From Peptoniphilus asaccharolyticus DSM 20463 (lineage in GTDB: Bacteria; Bacillota; Clostridia; Tissierellales; Peptoniphilaceae), in assembly GCF_900176115.1 (NCBI RefSeq), contig NZ_FWWR01000008.1, positions 1-59,298 of the forward strand: 59,298 nucleotides of DNA, read 5' to 3'. Shown one piece after another: positions 35,449 through 43,569 of the stretch (the first letter of the stretch is position 1; every line of letters starts with the position of its first letter). The position numbers and the translations under genes are program-made. A model generated the notes under the pieces. That model saw only the letters and a list, made by a program, of their open reading frames with translations. It made no database searches and was not told where the DNA came from.

Positions 35449-36210
35449 ATGGCGACACTTAGTGATGAGTTTATGGATTTTGTCAAGAGAGTAGCAAGTA
35501 GGTCAGCAAACTATTATATTAGATCTTTGATGTATAAAAAAAGAGATAAGCTATCTAAAAAGGCTAAGAAAAGTTTTAAGTATTTAGAAAAAAAGATGCC
35601 TCATAAAATAAAATCTGTTGATTTAAAAGCTTCAGAAAAAGATTTATTTATCGAGATGGCGAAGAAGTATAAGGTGAAATCTTATAATATAAAAGATACA
35701 GTAGACAAAGATTACGTTATGTTATTTTATAATTCGGATGACTTATATAAGGTATCTGAAATACTAAGAAATATTTCTTTAATGAAAGAGAAAGAAAGCT
35801 TAACTAAGGATGAGACTCTTAATAAAGAGAGTGACAAATTTAAAAATTTCAATACCGAAAAAGAACAAACATATGAAAAGAATGATACTAAAAAAGATGA
35901 AAGAAATAAGATTTATGAGACAACTTTTGCGAAAGAAGAATATAAAGAATTCGATATATTTGCAAAGAAACAAGGTGTTCAGTTTGAAGTAGATAAGATA
36001 TCTGATGGAAAAGTAACTGTATCATTTGATGAAAAATATTCTGATAACGTTTCTGCATATTTTAAAGAGTATGCTAAATCTAATATAGATGAAAGAGATA
36101 AACAAAGAAGTTCTCTTGATGATATTATTAAAAATGTTCAACCTAAGATTGACAAAATTAGAGAAGAACAAATTAAACATAAAGATCATGGTCAATATGA
36201 AAGGGCTTGA
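35449..36210 (+). CDS. PcfB/DUF3801-like relaxosome accessory protein
   Basis: 253 residues with GGGGGTGG before the ATG. The N-terminal part (VASRSANYYIRSLMYKKRDK, then VDLKASEKDLFIEMAKKYKV) resembles DUF3801/PcfB, the relaxase partner in pCF10-type systems. A second domain of the same kind is near the C-terminus (EEYKEFDIFAKKQGVQFEV ... VSAYFKEYAK) and is also related to the C-terminus of the protein at 57845-58975. Confidence 0.75.
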   Translation: MATLSDEFMDFVKRVASRSANYYIRSLMYKKRDKLSKKAKKSFKYLEKKMPHKIKSVDLKASEKDLFIEMAKKYKVKSYNIKDTVDKDYVMLFYNSDDLYKVSEILRNISLMKEKESLTKDETLNKESDKFKNFNTEKEQTYEKNDTKKDERNKIYETTFAKEEYKEFDIFAKKQGVQFEVDKISDGKVTVSFDEKYSDNVSAYFKEYAKSNIDERDKQRSSLDDIIKNVQPKIDKIREEQIKHKDHGQYERA

Positions 36211-36237
36211 AATTAATAAAAACAAAAGAGGTACGGT

Positions 36238-36672
36238 ATGAATAATATTTTAAATAATTTGGATTTATTTTATAAGAATTTAAGTATGGATACACAGTTA
36301 CTAATAGCTTATTTGGGATTATATATTATTTATTATATTATTGTGCGTATAAACAATGTTGATAATATCCTAATATCTTTGGTTGCAGGAATTTTTAAAT
36401 GGGCTTTTATTGGAATATTCTTAGTGGCTACAAGAGCGGCTATTGAAACTGGGCAAATTTATTTAGGAATAGTAAATATAATTATAGTTTATTTTATTTC
36501 AAGATTGGCTAAAAAACGTTCTTTATGGACAAGTTATAAAAGAGATTTGTATTATGAAAACTATCTTGACAAAAAGATAGAAAAATCTGAAAAAAGAAAG
36601 GATTTATTTAAATTTATAGTGCGAGATGCTAAAAATTCTCTAAAAAAAGATATTTCAAGTACTAAATTTTAG
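36238..36672 (+). CDS. Membrane protein of the mobilisation operon
   Basis: 144 residues with three membrane helices (LLIAYLGLYIIYYIIV, LVAGIFKWAFIGIFLVATRA, YLGIVNIIIVYFISRLA) and a basic cytoplasmic tail. Twenty-seven bases after PcfB, so same transcript. Function unknown. Confidence 0.75.
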   Translation: MNNILNNLDLFYKNLSMDTQLLIAYLGLYIIYYIIVRINNVDNILISLVAGIFKWAFIGIFLVATRAAIETGQIYLGIVNIIIVYFISRLAKKRSLWTSYKRDLYYENYLDKKIEKSEKRKDLFKFIVRDAKNSLKKDISSTKF

Positions 36673-36742
36673 TTGACTTATTACTAAGTTTTAGTATAAT
36701 AAATATTAGGTTGCCAGAAATAGTTTGTGTAAACTGTTTTTA
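36673..36742 (+). promoter_or_regulatory. Promoter and conserved leader of the secreted-protein gene
   Basis: TTGACT (36673-36678), a 16-bp spacer and TATAAT (36695-36700) form a strong promoter. The transcript would begin with the 40-base element shared with the transfer operon (AAATATTAGG, then CAGAAATAGTTTGTGTAAAC). Confidence 0.65.
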
Positions 36743-36821
36743 GGCTATAAAGAGTCTGCAAACGATACCGTAGGTTTATATAATCAAGTTTATAGTTGAA
36801 AATTTTTATTTTATGGGTAAG

Positions 36822-36871
36822 TTTACTAAACGTTATTTATCGTTTTAATATATAGAATAACATTTAGTAAA
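36822..36871. promoter_or_regulatory. Long inverted repeat in the leader
   Basis: The arms TTTACTAAACGTTATT and AATAACATTTAGTAAA differ at one position around an 18-base centre, 28 bp before the ATG of the secreted-protein gene. Either an operator or an RNA hairpin. Confidence 0.6.
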
Positions 36872-36898
36872 GAAATTAATTGAATTGTGGAGGATATA

Positions 36899-37624
36899 AT
36901 GAAAAATAGGGCTAAAATAAGTTTGATTTTAGCATTAAGTCAATTGGTCGTTCCATGTACTGTATTTGCTAATGAAAATAGTTATAATTTTATTAAAAAC
37001 AATAGCAACAGTAATTATCCCTTTGAAGTTAATGAAAACATTGAAAAATATAAAGCGATTGAGCTCAATGAAGATATTGAAAAATATATAAAAAATGCCA
37101 ATTCTGTTGAAACTTACTTTATTCTCGGGGATAAAGTTACATATTATATTGGCGAAAATTATACTATAGTAAAAGATTCGTGTGGATATTACAAAATAGA
37201 TTTTTTGTCTAATCAAGAAGTATTGGTTAACGGAGAAAATGTAAAAAGTAGAATCGTAGTTGAGGAAAAAGCAAGAAGTATAACTGGCAACGAAAGAATG
37301 TCGGCTAGCTCATTGGTAAAATATGATGAAAAAAGAAGAGAATATAACGTTATTGGTTTAGCTCCGAGTGTAATAGGTGGTATAGTAGGAGGAGTAGTAG
37401 GAGCTAAAATTGGTGGCCGTTTGGGTCAAGTGTTTTCTATAGTAGGTGGAGCGGTAGTTGGACTTGTATCAGGCGGTAGTTTTGATGAATACTATATATC
37501 CGTAATAACTGAATACTATTATGAAACTCCAATAATAACAACTCGTCCTAAACTCGTAAATAAAAATATTGTGTATCATGGACCAAAGTATGATAGATAT
37601 AAAAATTATTGGTTTACGCTATAA
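36899..37624 (+). CDS. Secreted glycine-zipper protein (bacteriocin-like pair 1)
   Basis: 241 residues from ATG 36899 (TGGAGG upstream). The signal peptide is KNRAKISLILALSQLVVPCT, then VFANE. A polar domain of about 120 residues is followed by a glycine-zipper segment (VIGGIVGGVVGAKIGGRLGQ), like pore-forming bacteriocins and channel peptides, then a tyrosine-rich tail. No domain recognised with confidence. The small membrane gene begins on the next base after its stop. Confidence 0.65.
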   Translation: MKNRAKISLILALSQLVVPCTVFANENSYNFIKNNSNSNYPFEVNENIEKYKAIELNEDIEKYIKNANSVETYFILGDKVTYYIGENYTIVKDSCGYYKIDFLSNQEVLVNGENVKSRIVVEEKARSITGNERMSASSLVKYDEKRREYNVIGLAPSVIGGIVGGVVGAKIGGRLGQVFSIVGGAVVGLVSGGSFDEYYISVITEYYYETPIITTRPKLVNKNIVYHGPKYDRYKNYWFTL

Positions 37625-37828
37625 ATGGAAAAATTGAAATATATTTTATTTACGACTTTATTTATAATAATTTTTAAAATATTATTTATTCATTATTTTG
37701 GAATTAGCATAGATGAAATATATGCAAAATACGTTACGAGTAGTTTTATTGGAAGATATCATATAGATATTATAGGATTAGTAGTAGTTGCGTTATTATT
37801 AATTATATGTAAAAAAAATGAAAGATAA
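37625..37828 (+). CDS. Two-helix membrane protein, partner of the secreted protein
   Basis: 67 residues with two membrane helices (YILFTTLFIIIFKILFIHYF and IIGLVVVALLLIICKK). It starts directly at the preceding stop, so co-translated. Immunity-like by position only. Confidence 0.65.
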   Translation: MEKLKYILFTTLFIIIFKILFIHYFGISIDEIYAKYVTSSFIGRYHIDIIGLVVVALLLIICKKNER

Positions 37829-37846
37829 AATAAATAAATTTTCTCT

Positions 37847-38281
37847 AAATTGCAACAATAAGTTAGCCACTTTTGAACACTAAAGTAAACCAAGTGATAT
37901 AACTTCCCTAAATATCTAGGGAAGTTTTTTCTATTAACTTTAATTCTTTAATAAACGCTTCTTCAGCAGTCATATATCCTAAAATTTTCCTTGGATAATC
38001 ATTCATCCAATTCATTATTCTTTCTATTTGCCTATCTGTGTAATTACCTATTTCTTCACCCTTCTTTATAAATCTTCTTATCAATTTGTGTTGATTCTCA
38101 CTTGTTCCTCTTTCATAGGAACTGTATGGATGACAGTAGTAAATTTTTACATATTCACATATCTTTGTAAGGCTTGAAAATTCAAGTCCATTGTCTGATG
38201 TTATTGTTTTAAAGCCTTGCTCTTTTAATTGATTTGTTTCTTTTAGAAAACTAAGTCCTTCTTCTACTGCTTTATTTGTTT
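37847..38281 (-). mobile_element. Truncated IS30-like element (3' part of the 53-54 kb type)
   Basis: From the terminal repeat (AAATTGCAACAATAAGTTAG) through the hairpin ACTTCCCT...AGGGAAGT, the sequence matches the 3' end of the element at 53081-54329. It encodes roughly the last third of its transposase (TSDNGLEFSSL ... MNWMNDYPRKILGYMTAEEA). It stops abruptly inside the gene near 38281. A dead remnant. Confidence 0.9.
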
Positions 38282-38411
38282 TTGTATATCTTTCATAATA
38301 TTATTATACTACATTAAATCACACAATTGTATCTGTTGTTTAACGGATATTAGTATAAAAAGCGATTAAAGGGTCTGATCCTGTGGTCATTTTTTTACTT
38401 TAGTTTTTAAT

Positions 38412-38566
38412 TTGACAAAAAAATTCATTTGGTTTATAATGTGTATACACATTATAAACATTAGTTATTTATAATATCTGTAATTAAACTCTAGTTATTT
38501 ACAGATATTTAGTTGTAATTTGACAACTTTAATCAAATACACTATAATGTGTATACACATTATAGT
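38412..38566 (+). promoter_or_regulatory. Tandem consensus promoters with 26-bp palindromic operators (AbiEi)
   Basis: Two copies of TTGACA, 17 bp, TATAAT (38412/38435 and 38520/38543). Each -10 lies inside a perfect 26-bp palindrome centred on ATGTGTATACACAT (38433-38458 and 38541-38566). A further inverted repeat (AATATCTGTAA/TTACAGATATT) lies between. AbiEi proteins are known to repress themselves by binding inverted repeats, so these are its likely operators. Confidence 0.8.
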
Positions 38567-38601
38567 TTCTACACTTAAATTTATTTAAGAGGTTTAACAA
38601 T

Positions 38602-39501
38602 ATGCCAAGATTAAGTAAAAAACAAATATTAAATAAATCAAAAAAGAAAATAAAAGAAAAATTAGAAAATAAATTAGTATATAGTATTGAGGAATTAAAT
38701 CATTTTTTAGATGAGGATGCCAGAAGTTTAAATTTACCTAAAACTTTAAAAATAGAAGAATTAATTGAATTTTTAGAGGATAACCAAATATTAGAAGGAA
38801 TTCAATTAAACTTTCCGAGGAAAACGGTAATAAGATATATCAGCAAATGTAGCCAAGATATTAAATATGATGATTTATTAAATATTGTTAGTACAATTAC
38901 TTCAAAAGGATACTTTTCTCATTATACGGCTGCGTTTATTCATGGACTTACAAATAACATTGTAAAAAATATATATTTTAGTTATAAAAATTCCACAAAC
39001 AATAAACCAACTAAAAAATTATTGCAGGAAAATATAGATATGGCTTTTAGTAAACCTGCTAGACTTACAAATAATTTCCTTGTATATGATATTTACAAAA
39101 TAGTATTATTGGAAAATACATTTAGAGATGAAGGGATATTAAAGAAGTTAGATAAAAAAAATAACAAATTTATAAACTTCACAGATATAGAAAAAACATT
39201 GATAGATATATCAGTTAGACCGGAATATGCTGGAGGAGTTGCTGAAGTATTAGAAATATATAAAAGAGCTAAAGGACAAGTATCTTCGAATAAGCTAAAA
39301 GCCTATTTAAAAAAAGCTAATTACACTTATCCTTATCATCAAGTAGTAGGGTTTTACTTAGAACATACAGGATATAGTGAATTAGCTTTAAAGTTTATGG
39401 AAGAATTTCCAATAGAATATAACTTTTATCTTACTAATGAAATTAATAAAAAAGAATTTTCAAGTAGATGGAAAATATTTTATCCTTCAGGATTAATATA
39501 A
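38602..39501 (+). CDS. abiEi: AbiEi-family type IV antitoxin/repressor
   Basis: 299 residues. The N-terminal winged helix is weak, but the family core is clear: YFSHYTAAFIHGLTNNI, the DIEKTLIDISVRPEYAGG block and a helical C-terminus. It represses its promoter and neutralises the nucleotidyltransferase AbiEii. Unusually, the toxin gene is on the opposite strand and the two genes overlap tail to tail by about 22 bases, instead of forming one operon. Confidence 0.82.
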   Translation: MPRLSKKQILNKSKKKIKEKLENKLVYSIEELNHFLDEDARSLNLPKTLKIEELIEFLEDNQILEGIQLNFPRKTVIRYISKCSQDIKYDDLLNIVSTITSKGYFSHYTAAFIHGLTNNIVKNIYFSYKNSTNNKPTKKLLQENIDMAFSKPARLTNNFLVYDIYKIVLLENTFRDEGILKKLDKKNNKFINFTDIEKTLIDISVRPEYAGGVAEVLEIYKRAKGQVSSNKLKAYLKKANYTYPYHQVVGFYLEHTGYSELALKFMEEFPIEYNFYLTNEINKKEFSSRWKIFYPSGLI

Positions 39502-39639
39502 GGTACTAATTTTTCAATTAAGTTAAGAACATAATTATAGTAAAAAGAAAACTCTTCTAAATTCACATTTCCAGGGACACTAGCTTTTAGAGTATTGTAA
39601 GTAAGCGAATGAAGATTATAAACATCTTCATTTTTTATT
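39480..39639 (-). pseudogene. abiEii: abiEii 3' fragment, separated by IS30 copy D
   Basis: Reading from 39639, the sequence gives EDVYNLHSLTYNTLKASVPG, then a helix ending VPYINPEG and a TAA at 39480. It joins in frame to the 5' part when the IS and one TATT copy are removed. It overlaps the end of abiEi. Confidence 0.8.
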
Positions 39640-40755
39640 GATAATTTATCATAACAAGTGCAACATAAATAAACTCATAGCTAATCAGCTGTGTTAATAT
39701 GTAAGTGACCAAACAAAACATATTAAAAGGAGTGATTAACTATGAGCTATAACCATCTTACCATAGAAGAAAGATCTTGTATTTACCAATTTTTAAATTT
39801 AGGAATGAGTATAAGGAAAATTGCACAAGCACTTAAAAGGTCACCTAGTACAATATCTAGAGAAATTAAAAGAAATTCATCTAAGATAAAAGTTAGTAGG
39901 GGAAGTTACACTAAGTACTTTCCGATAAAGGCAAATGATAAATATATTGATAGAAGAAAAGACTGCCATAGAAAAAGTAAATTTTCTAAAGATGTTATTG
40001 ATTATTTAACTGTAAAGATTAACGAACATTGGTCCCCTGAACAAATATCAAATAGAAACACAAATGAGATTCATGAATTACCATCTACATCAACGATATA
40101 TAGAATGATACACGCCAAAAAGCTGCCAAAAACTAGTATGAAAAATTTGAGAAGAAAAGCTAAATTTAAAAGGCCAGCAGAAAAAAGAGGAAAATTCAAT
40201 GATAAAGGTAGAACAATTAAGAAAAGACCTAAAGAGATATACAGAAGGCAAGAATTAGGCCACTGGGAAGCAGATACAGTGGAATCAGGCAGATTAGATC
40301 ATAAAAGGAAAAGTAGATGTTGTTTCGTAACTTTAGCAGAAAGAAAATCTAGATATTATATAGCAATCCTAGTTGAAAATAGAAAGTCGGAAAGCGTAAC
40401 ACCAGCAATAATAAATGCATTAAAAGATTATCCAAAAGAATTAGTAAAAACAATAACCTTTGATAGAGGTAAAGAATTTTCAGAATTTGAGAAAATAGAA
40501 AAAGAATTAGGATGCAAAACTTATTTTTGTGATCCCTATTGTGCATGGCAAAAAGGTACAAATGAAAATAGTAACGGACTTTTGAGGGAGTTTTATCCTA
40601 AGGGTATGGATTTATCAGAAGTGAATATTGATGAATTAAATTATAACTTAAGTTTAATGAATAATAGACCTAGAAAATGTATAAAATATAAAACACCTAA
40701 AGAAGAACTTTTTGGTCTCTTACCATAGGTGTTGCATTTGATTTGACAATTCGTC
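39640..40755 (+). mobile_element. IS30-family insertion sequence, copy D (in abiEii)
   Basis: 1116 bp, flanked by TATT at 39636-39639 and 40756-40759. It inserted opposite to the toxin gene and removes the last 50 or so codons from it. Confidence 0.95.
39742..40728 (+). CDS. IS30-family transposase (copy D)
   Basis: Intact 328-residue transposase, same protein as copies A-C, with helix-turn-helix and DDE motifs (EADTVES, FDRGKEF, NENSNG). Confidence 0.97.
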   Translation: MSYNHLTIEERSCIYQFLNLGMSIRKIAQALKRSPSTISREIKRNSSKIKVSRGSYTKYFPIKANDKYIDRRKDCHRKSKFSKDVIDYLTVKINEHWSPEQISNRNTNEIHELPSTSTIYRMIHAKKLPKTSMKNLRRKAKFKRPAEKRGKFNDKGRTIKKRPKEIYRRQELGHWEADTVESGRLDHKRKSRCCFVTLAERKSRYYIAILVENRKSESVTPAIINALKDYPKELVKTITFDRGKEFSEFEKIEKELGCKTYFCDPYCAWQKGTNENSNGLLREFYPKGMDLSEVNIDELNYNLSLMNNRPRKCIKYKTPKEELFGLLP

Positions 40756-41498
40756 TATTTGTAAAAGTAGAGATAACGGAACATCCTTAACTTCAAACAT
40801 AGCTTTTAAAATTTCAATACTTTTTAAATTAATTAATTCAGATTGAGGGATTAGTTCTTCAGACACCATATAAATATCATAAAAATCTCTAGCACGTGAG
40901 CTAGTAGTACATAACATTTTTTCTTATACTCTTCAGTTTGTTGACATATAGCACGTAGTTTTTCAAACACTATCATTAAAGGAGTATAAACCCTAATAGT
41001 ATAATCATCTAATTCAATTAATTGACTAGAGTCGATATATTCATATTTGCTAATATCAATTTCAAAAGTTCTTTTATTAGAATTTTCAGTAACAATAGAA
41101 GCTTGTCTTCTAAGTGAATCTATATCATTTTTTAAAGTTTCAAACAATTCTTGTTCAATAAATTTAAAAGAAATGTTGTAGCCGCCCCAGTTATAACGTC
41201 TCGATATATTTATCTTAGGCTTTTCTATAATTTTTTCATCAAAAACACATAAACCGTATTTGTTAAATTGAAAATCCAATTGTAACTTTAATTTTTTTAA
41301 AACCTCTTCAGGAGTTAAGTTATAATCTATAAAATCTTTTTCCATAGAAAAATCAATATCTATAGAGGCTCTAGAATGTAAATTATGAGCTAGTTCTATA
41401 GCATTACCTCCCTTAAGAGAAAGAATTTCCATTAAAGTATCATCAGAAAATAAAGATAATATTACTAATTTCCGTATATCTTTTAGAGTTAAATCCAT
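40756..41498 (-). pseudogene. abiEii: abiEii nucleotidyltransferase toxin, frameshifted and IS-interrupted
   Basis: From ATG 41498. The nucleotidyltransferase motifs are SLKGGNAIEL and the metal-binding SRASIDIDFSM, followed by VYTPLMIVFEKLRAICQQ. The frame breaks at six A (plus 40917-40922). One more A gives KKKMLCTTSSRARDFYDIYM, the family's next motif, and the frame then runs into IS30 copy D. AbiEii/AbiGii toxins transfer nucleotides to RNA. The IS makes this allele almost surely inactive, leaving abiEi as an orphan repressor. Confidence 0.88.
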
Positions 41499-41522
41499 AA
41501 TTTTGTTTACCTTTCTGCACAA

Positions 41523-41770
41523 TAAATTGACACATCATAAATTTGATATTGCTATTTTATAACTTATTATATAATTTAAGAGTACCAATAAATAACTAAA
41601 TCCTATGTAATACTAATCACTGACTATGTCTTAACAAAATGGTATAATAACACACGGATAATTTAACTAAAAGAAATAGTTAAAAGTATTACTCATAGGA
41701 ATTGACTTAATGTAAAAATTTAATGAGTTGTTAGTATAAATTCATTAGAATAGTACATAGGATTTAAATT
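41523..41770. other. Intergenic stretch without a recognised gene
   Basis: AT-rich sequence between the abiEii start and the HipA-like gene end. CTATGTAATACTAATCACTG-type sequence and two ATAGGA repeats are visible, but no convincing reading frame or hairpin. Confidence 0.5.
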
Positions 41771-41775
41771 TGTAA

Positions 41776-41790
41776 GGTTCAAGTTGAACC
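41776..41790. repeat. Palindromic site 9 (GGTTCAAGTTGAACC)
   Basis: A perfect core directly abutting the stop codon of the HipA-like gene. The adjoining CTATCTTTCTAA is shared with sites 10 and 11. Confidence 0.9.
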
Positions 41791-42684
41791 CTATCTTTCT
41801 AAGCTATTTTCTCTATTTTTTTGTAAATTATAGGCTTTATCTAATATTTTATGCTTTCTTTCAGAAAGCATTCTACAGATAAACTCCTTATACGTTTTTG
41901 AAATATAAGGTGTATTTTCTATAATTTTATTTATTTGTATTAAATCTATTCTAGATTTAATCTTTTTTAGAGATTTTATACAATCAGTATTGTTAGTAGT
42001 TGTAAGAAAATTATAATAATTTATTTTAACACCATTTTCTTTTAATGCTGAATTTGGGAAAGTGTATATTCTTTTATCTATTTCAGCTTGAGATAATAAT
42101 ATATTTTTCATTTGTTCATCTAGCAACTGAGGATATAAACAAGAACCACAATCATATATTGGAGCTATTTTTACATCTTGTTTCATATCATTTATCAAAA
42201 ATCCCCAATTTCCATTATGTCTATCAAAATTTCCTAAAAAAGCATCTATTACAAACATATCCCAAAAATATTCTTTTAACACTTTATTATCTATTAAATT
42301 TTGTGTCTCAATTGTATTTAATATTTCATTTAAATCTGTTCCATAGCCATTTTCCAGACTATCCACTATAGTATTTTTTAAAAAAGCAAAATCCTTAATC
42401 ACATAATTATTAATAGCTAAATCTTTACAGGCTACAACTATTTTATCATTATATAAACCCAATAAAGTTTCTTGAACAGGAACATCTAAAGTTTTAATAA
42501 TATTACAAGCGATATATTCACTAAAACTACTATTCGCATAACTCATAAGATGATTGTTTTTAGCTATAGGGGGAAATTTTAACATATAATTTTTATTATT
42601 ATATATAACTCCTATTTTACTTCCATTTGCTCCACCATATATTTTTAAAGGATTAACCGTACAATTTGTAAAATCTATATTCAT
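41791..42684 (-). CDS. HipA/CtkA-like protein kinase
   Basis: 297 residues. The glycine loop is YGGANGSKIG, the nucleotide lysine is in YMLKFPP, the catalytic segment is GNFDRHNGNWGF near 155 and the metal segment is IYDCGSCLYP. These are the HipA C-terminal/CtkA kinase signatures; the length is short for full HipA and fits CtkA-like kinases. It probably phosphorylates a translation factor or similar target to arrest growth. The last residues NSLER match those of the two Fic proteins upstream (NNLER). The coupled 64-residue gene upstream is its likely partner. Confidence 0.8.
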   Translation of the reverse strand: MNIDFTNCTVNPLKIYGGANGSKIGVIYNNKNYMLKFPPIAKNNHLMSYANSSFSEYIACNIIKTLDVPVQETLLGLYNDKIVVACKDLAINNYVIKDFAFLKNTIVDSLENGYGTDLNEILNTIETQNLIDNKVLKEYFWDMFVIDAFLGNFDRHNGNWGFLINDMKQDVKIAPIYDCGSCLYPQLLDEQMKNILLSQAEIDKRIYTFPNSALKENGVKINYYNFLTTTNNTDCIKSLKKIKSRIDLIQINKIIENTPYISKTYKEFICRMLSERKHKILDKAYNLQKNRENSLER

Positions 42685-42702
42685 TTCATTAGTTCTCCTT
42701 GA

Positions 42703-42897
42703 TTAAAATAAATATTTTTTTCTTAAATAATCAGCTTCCTCTTTTGAAATTAAAAAATCATATTGAGCTGAATTTATAGAACCATAAAGTTCTCCCCACA
42801 AGCAGTCTATGACAGTTGATTTTGTTCGAATTCCTTCTTTATATGCGTTAATATCTTTCTGTAAATATTCAGGCAAAGTTCTTTCATCTCTACTCAT
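42703..42897 (-). CDS. Small partner protein of the HipA-like kinase
   Basis: 64 residues (MSRDERTLPEYLQKDINAYK..., then DCLWGELYGSINSAQYDFLI). Ends 18 bp before the kinase start. GAGGTG precedes the ATG, itself following palindromic site 10. Antitoxin role inferred from position. No helix-turn-helix seen. Confidence 0.65.
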   Translation of the reverse strand: MSRDERTLPEYLQKDINAYKEGIRTKSTVIDCLWGELYGSINSAQYDFLISKEEADYLRKKYLF

Positions 42898-42909
42898 TAA
42901 TCACCTCAA

Positions 42910-42924
42910 GGTTCAAGTTGAACC
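42910..42924. repeat. Palindromic site 10 (GGTTCAAGTTGAACC)
   Basis: A perfect core directly abutting the stop codon of the first Fic gene. The next gene's RBS starts within a few bases on the other side. Confidence 0.9.
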
Positions 42925-43521
42925 CTATCTTTCTAAATTGTTTTTAATATCTCTTGAAATGGACATAATATTATACCTATTAAGCCCTTCATACTCATAG
43001 GAAGCTTGTATTCCCCTCATATATACTTGCCTATCATTTATTTTATCAGTTAGTGCTGTTTTTAATAGAAATTCCAATTCAAGACTATTTATGGGAGACC
43101 TTTCCATCGCTTGCAAATAGTTGTATTTGTCTATTAAACTCCAATCTATACACTGCGATAAATTCTTTTTAAGTATTAGATCTAACCAGATTCTAGTAGA
43201 TCTTCCATTCCCTTCCAAAAACGGATGAGCCACATTCATTTCTACATATTTATTCAATATTTCTTTGAAGTTATTCTCCGGCATTTTATCAATTATTTTT
43301 AAATTATCTTCTAAAAATAATACTGGTGCAAATCTAAAGTTACCCTTTGCTATATTTAATTTCCTTATTTCTCCTGCAAAATCAAAAACATCTTCAAATA
43401 AATATTTATGTATTTGTTGTAGCCCTTTAGTTGTTCCAATTTCTATTTTTTCATATATTTTATTTTCCCAAAAATCTATAGCATTTTTCTTACTTAAATA
43501 TTCTTCATCTATAACCTGCAT
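42925..43521 (-). CDS. Fic-domain protein 1 (toxin-like)
   Basis: 198 residues. The Fic motif is HPFLEGNGRSTRIW near 97-110, preceded by FAGEIRKLNIAKGNFRFAP, the target-docking flap. It should transfer AMP or a related group from a nucleotide to a target protein. No S/T-x-x-x-E-G/N inhibitory helix is evident inside it, so it may need a separate inhibitor. The C-terminal NNLER stop abuts site 10. Start is ATG with GAAAGGA upstream. Confidence 0.88.
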   Translation of the reverse strand: MQVIDEEYLSKKNAIDFWENKIYEKIEIGTTKGLQQIHKYLFEDVFDFAGEIRKLNIAKGNFRFAPVLFLEDNLKIIDKMPENNFKEILNKYVEMNVAHPFLEGNGRSTRIWLDLILKKNLSQCIDWSLIDKYNYLQAMERSPINSLELEFLLKTALTDKINDRQVYMRGIQASYEYEGLNRYNIMSISRDIKNNLER

Positions 43522-43554
43522 AAAATATTCCTTTCTATCCTTTTAAAATAATAG

Positions 43555-43569
43555 GGTTCAACTTGAACC
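43555..43569. repeat. Palindromic site 11 (GGTTCAACTTGAACC)
   Basis: A perfect core directly abutting the stop codon of the second Fic gene, with the same flank TATCTTTCTAAATT as sites 9 and 10. Confidence 0.9.

Noticed and set aside
42703-42897. VbhA/FicA-type inhibitor of Fic 1
   Set aside because: The 64-residue protein lacks a clear S/T-x-x-x-E-G/N inhibitory helix and is coupled to the kinase gene, so I assign it to the kinase.
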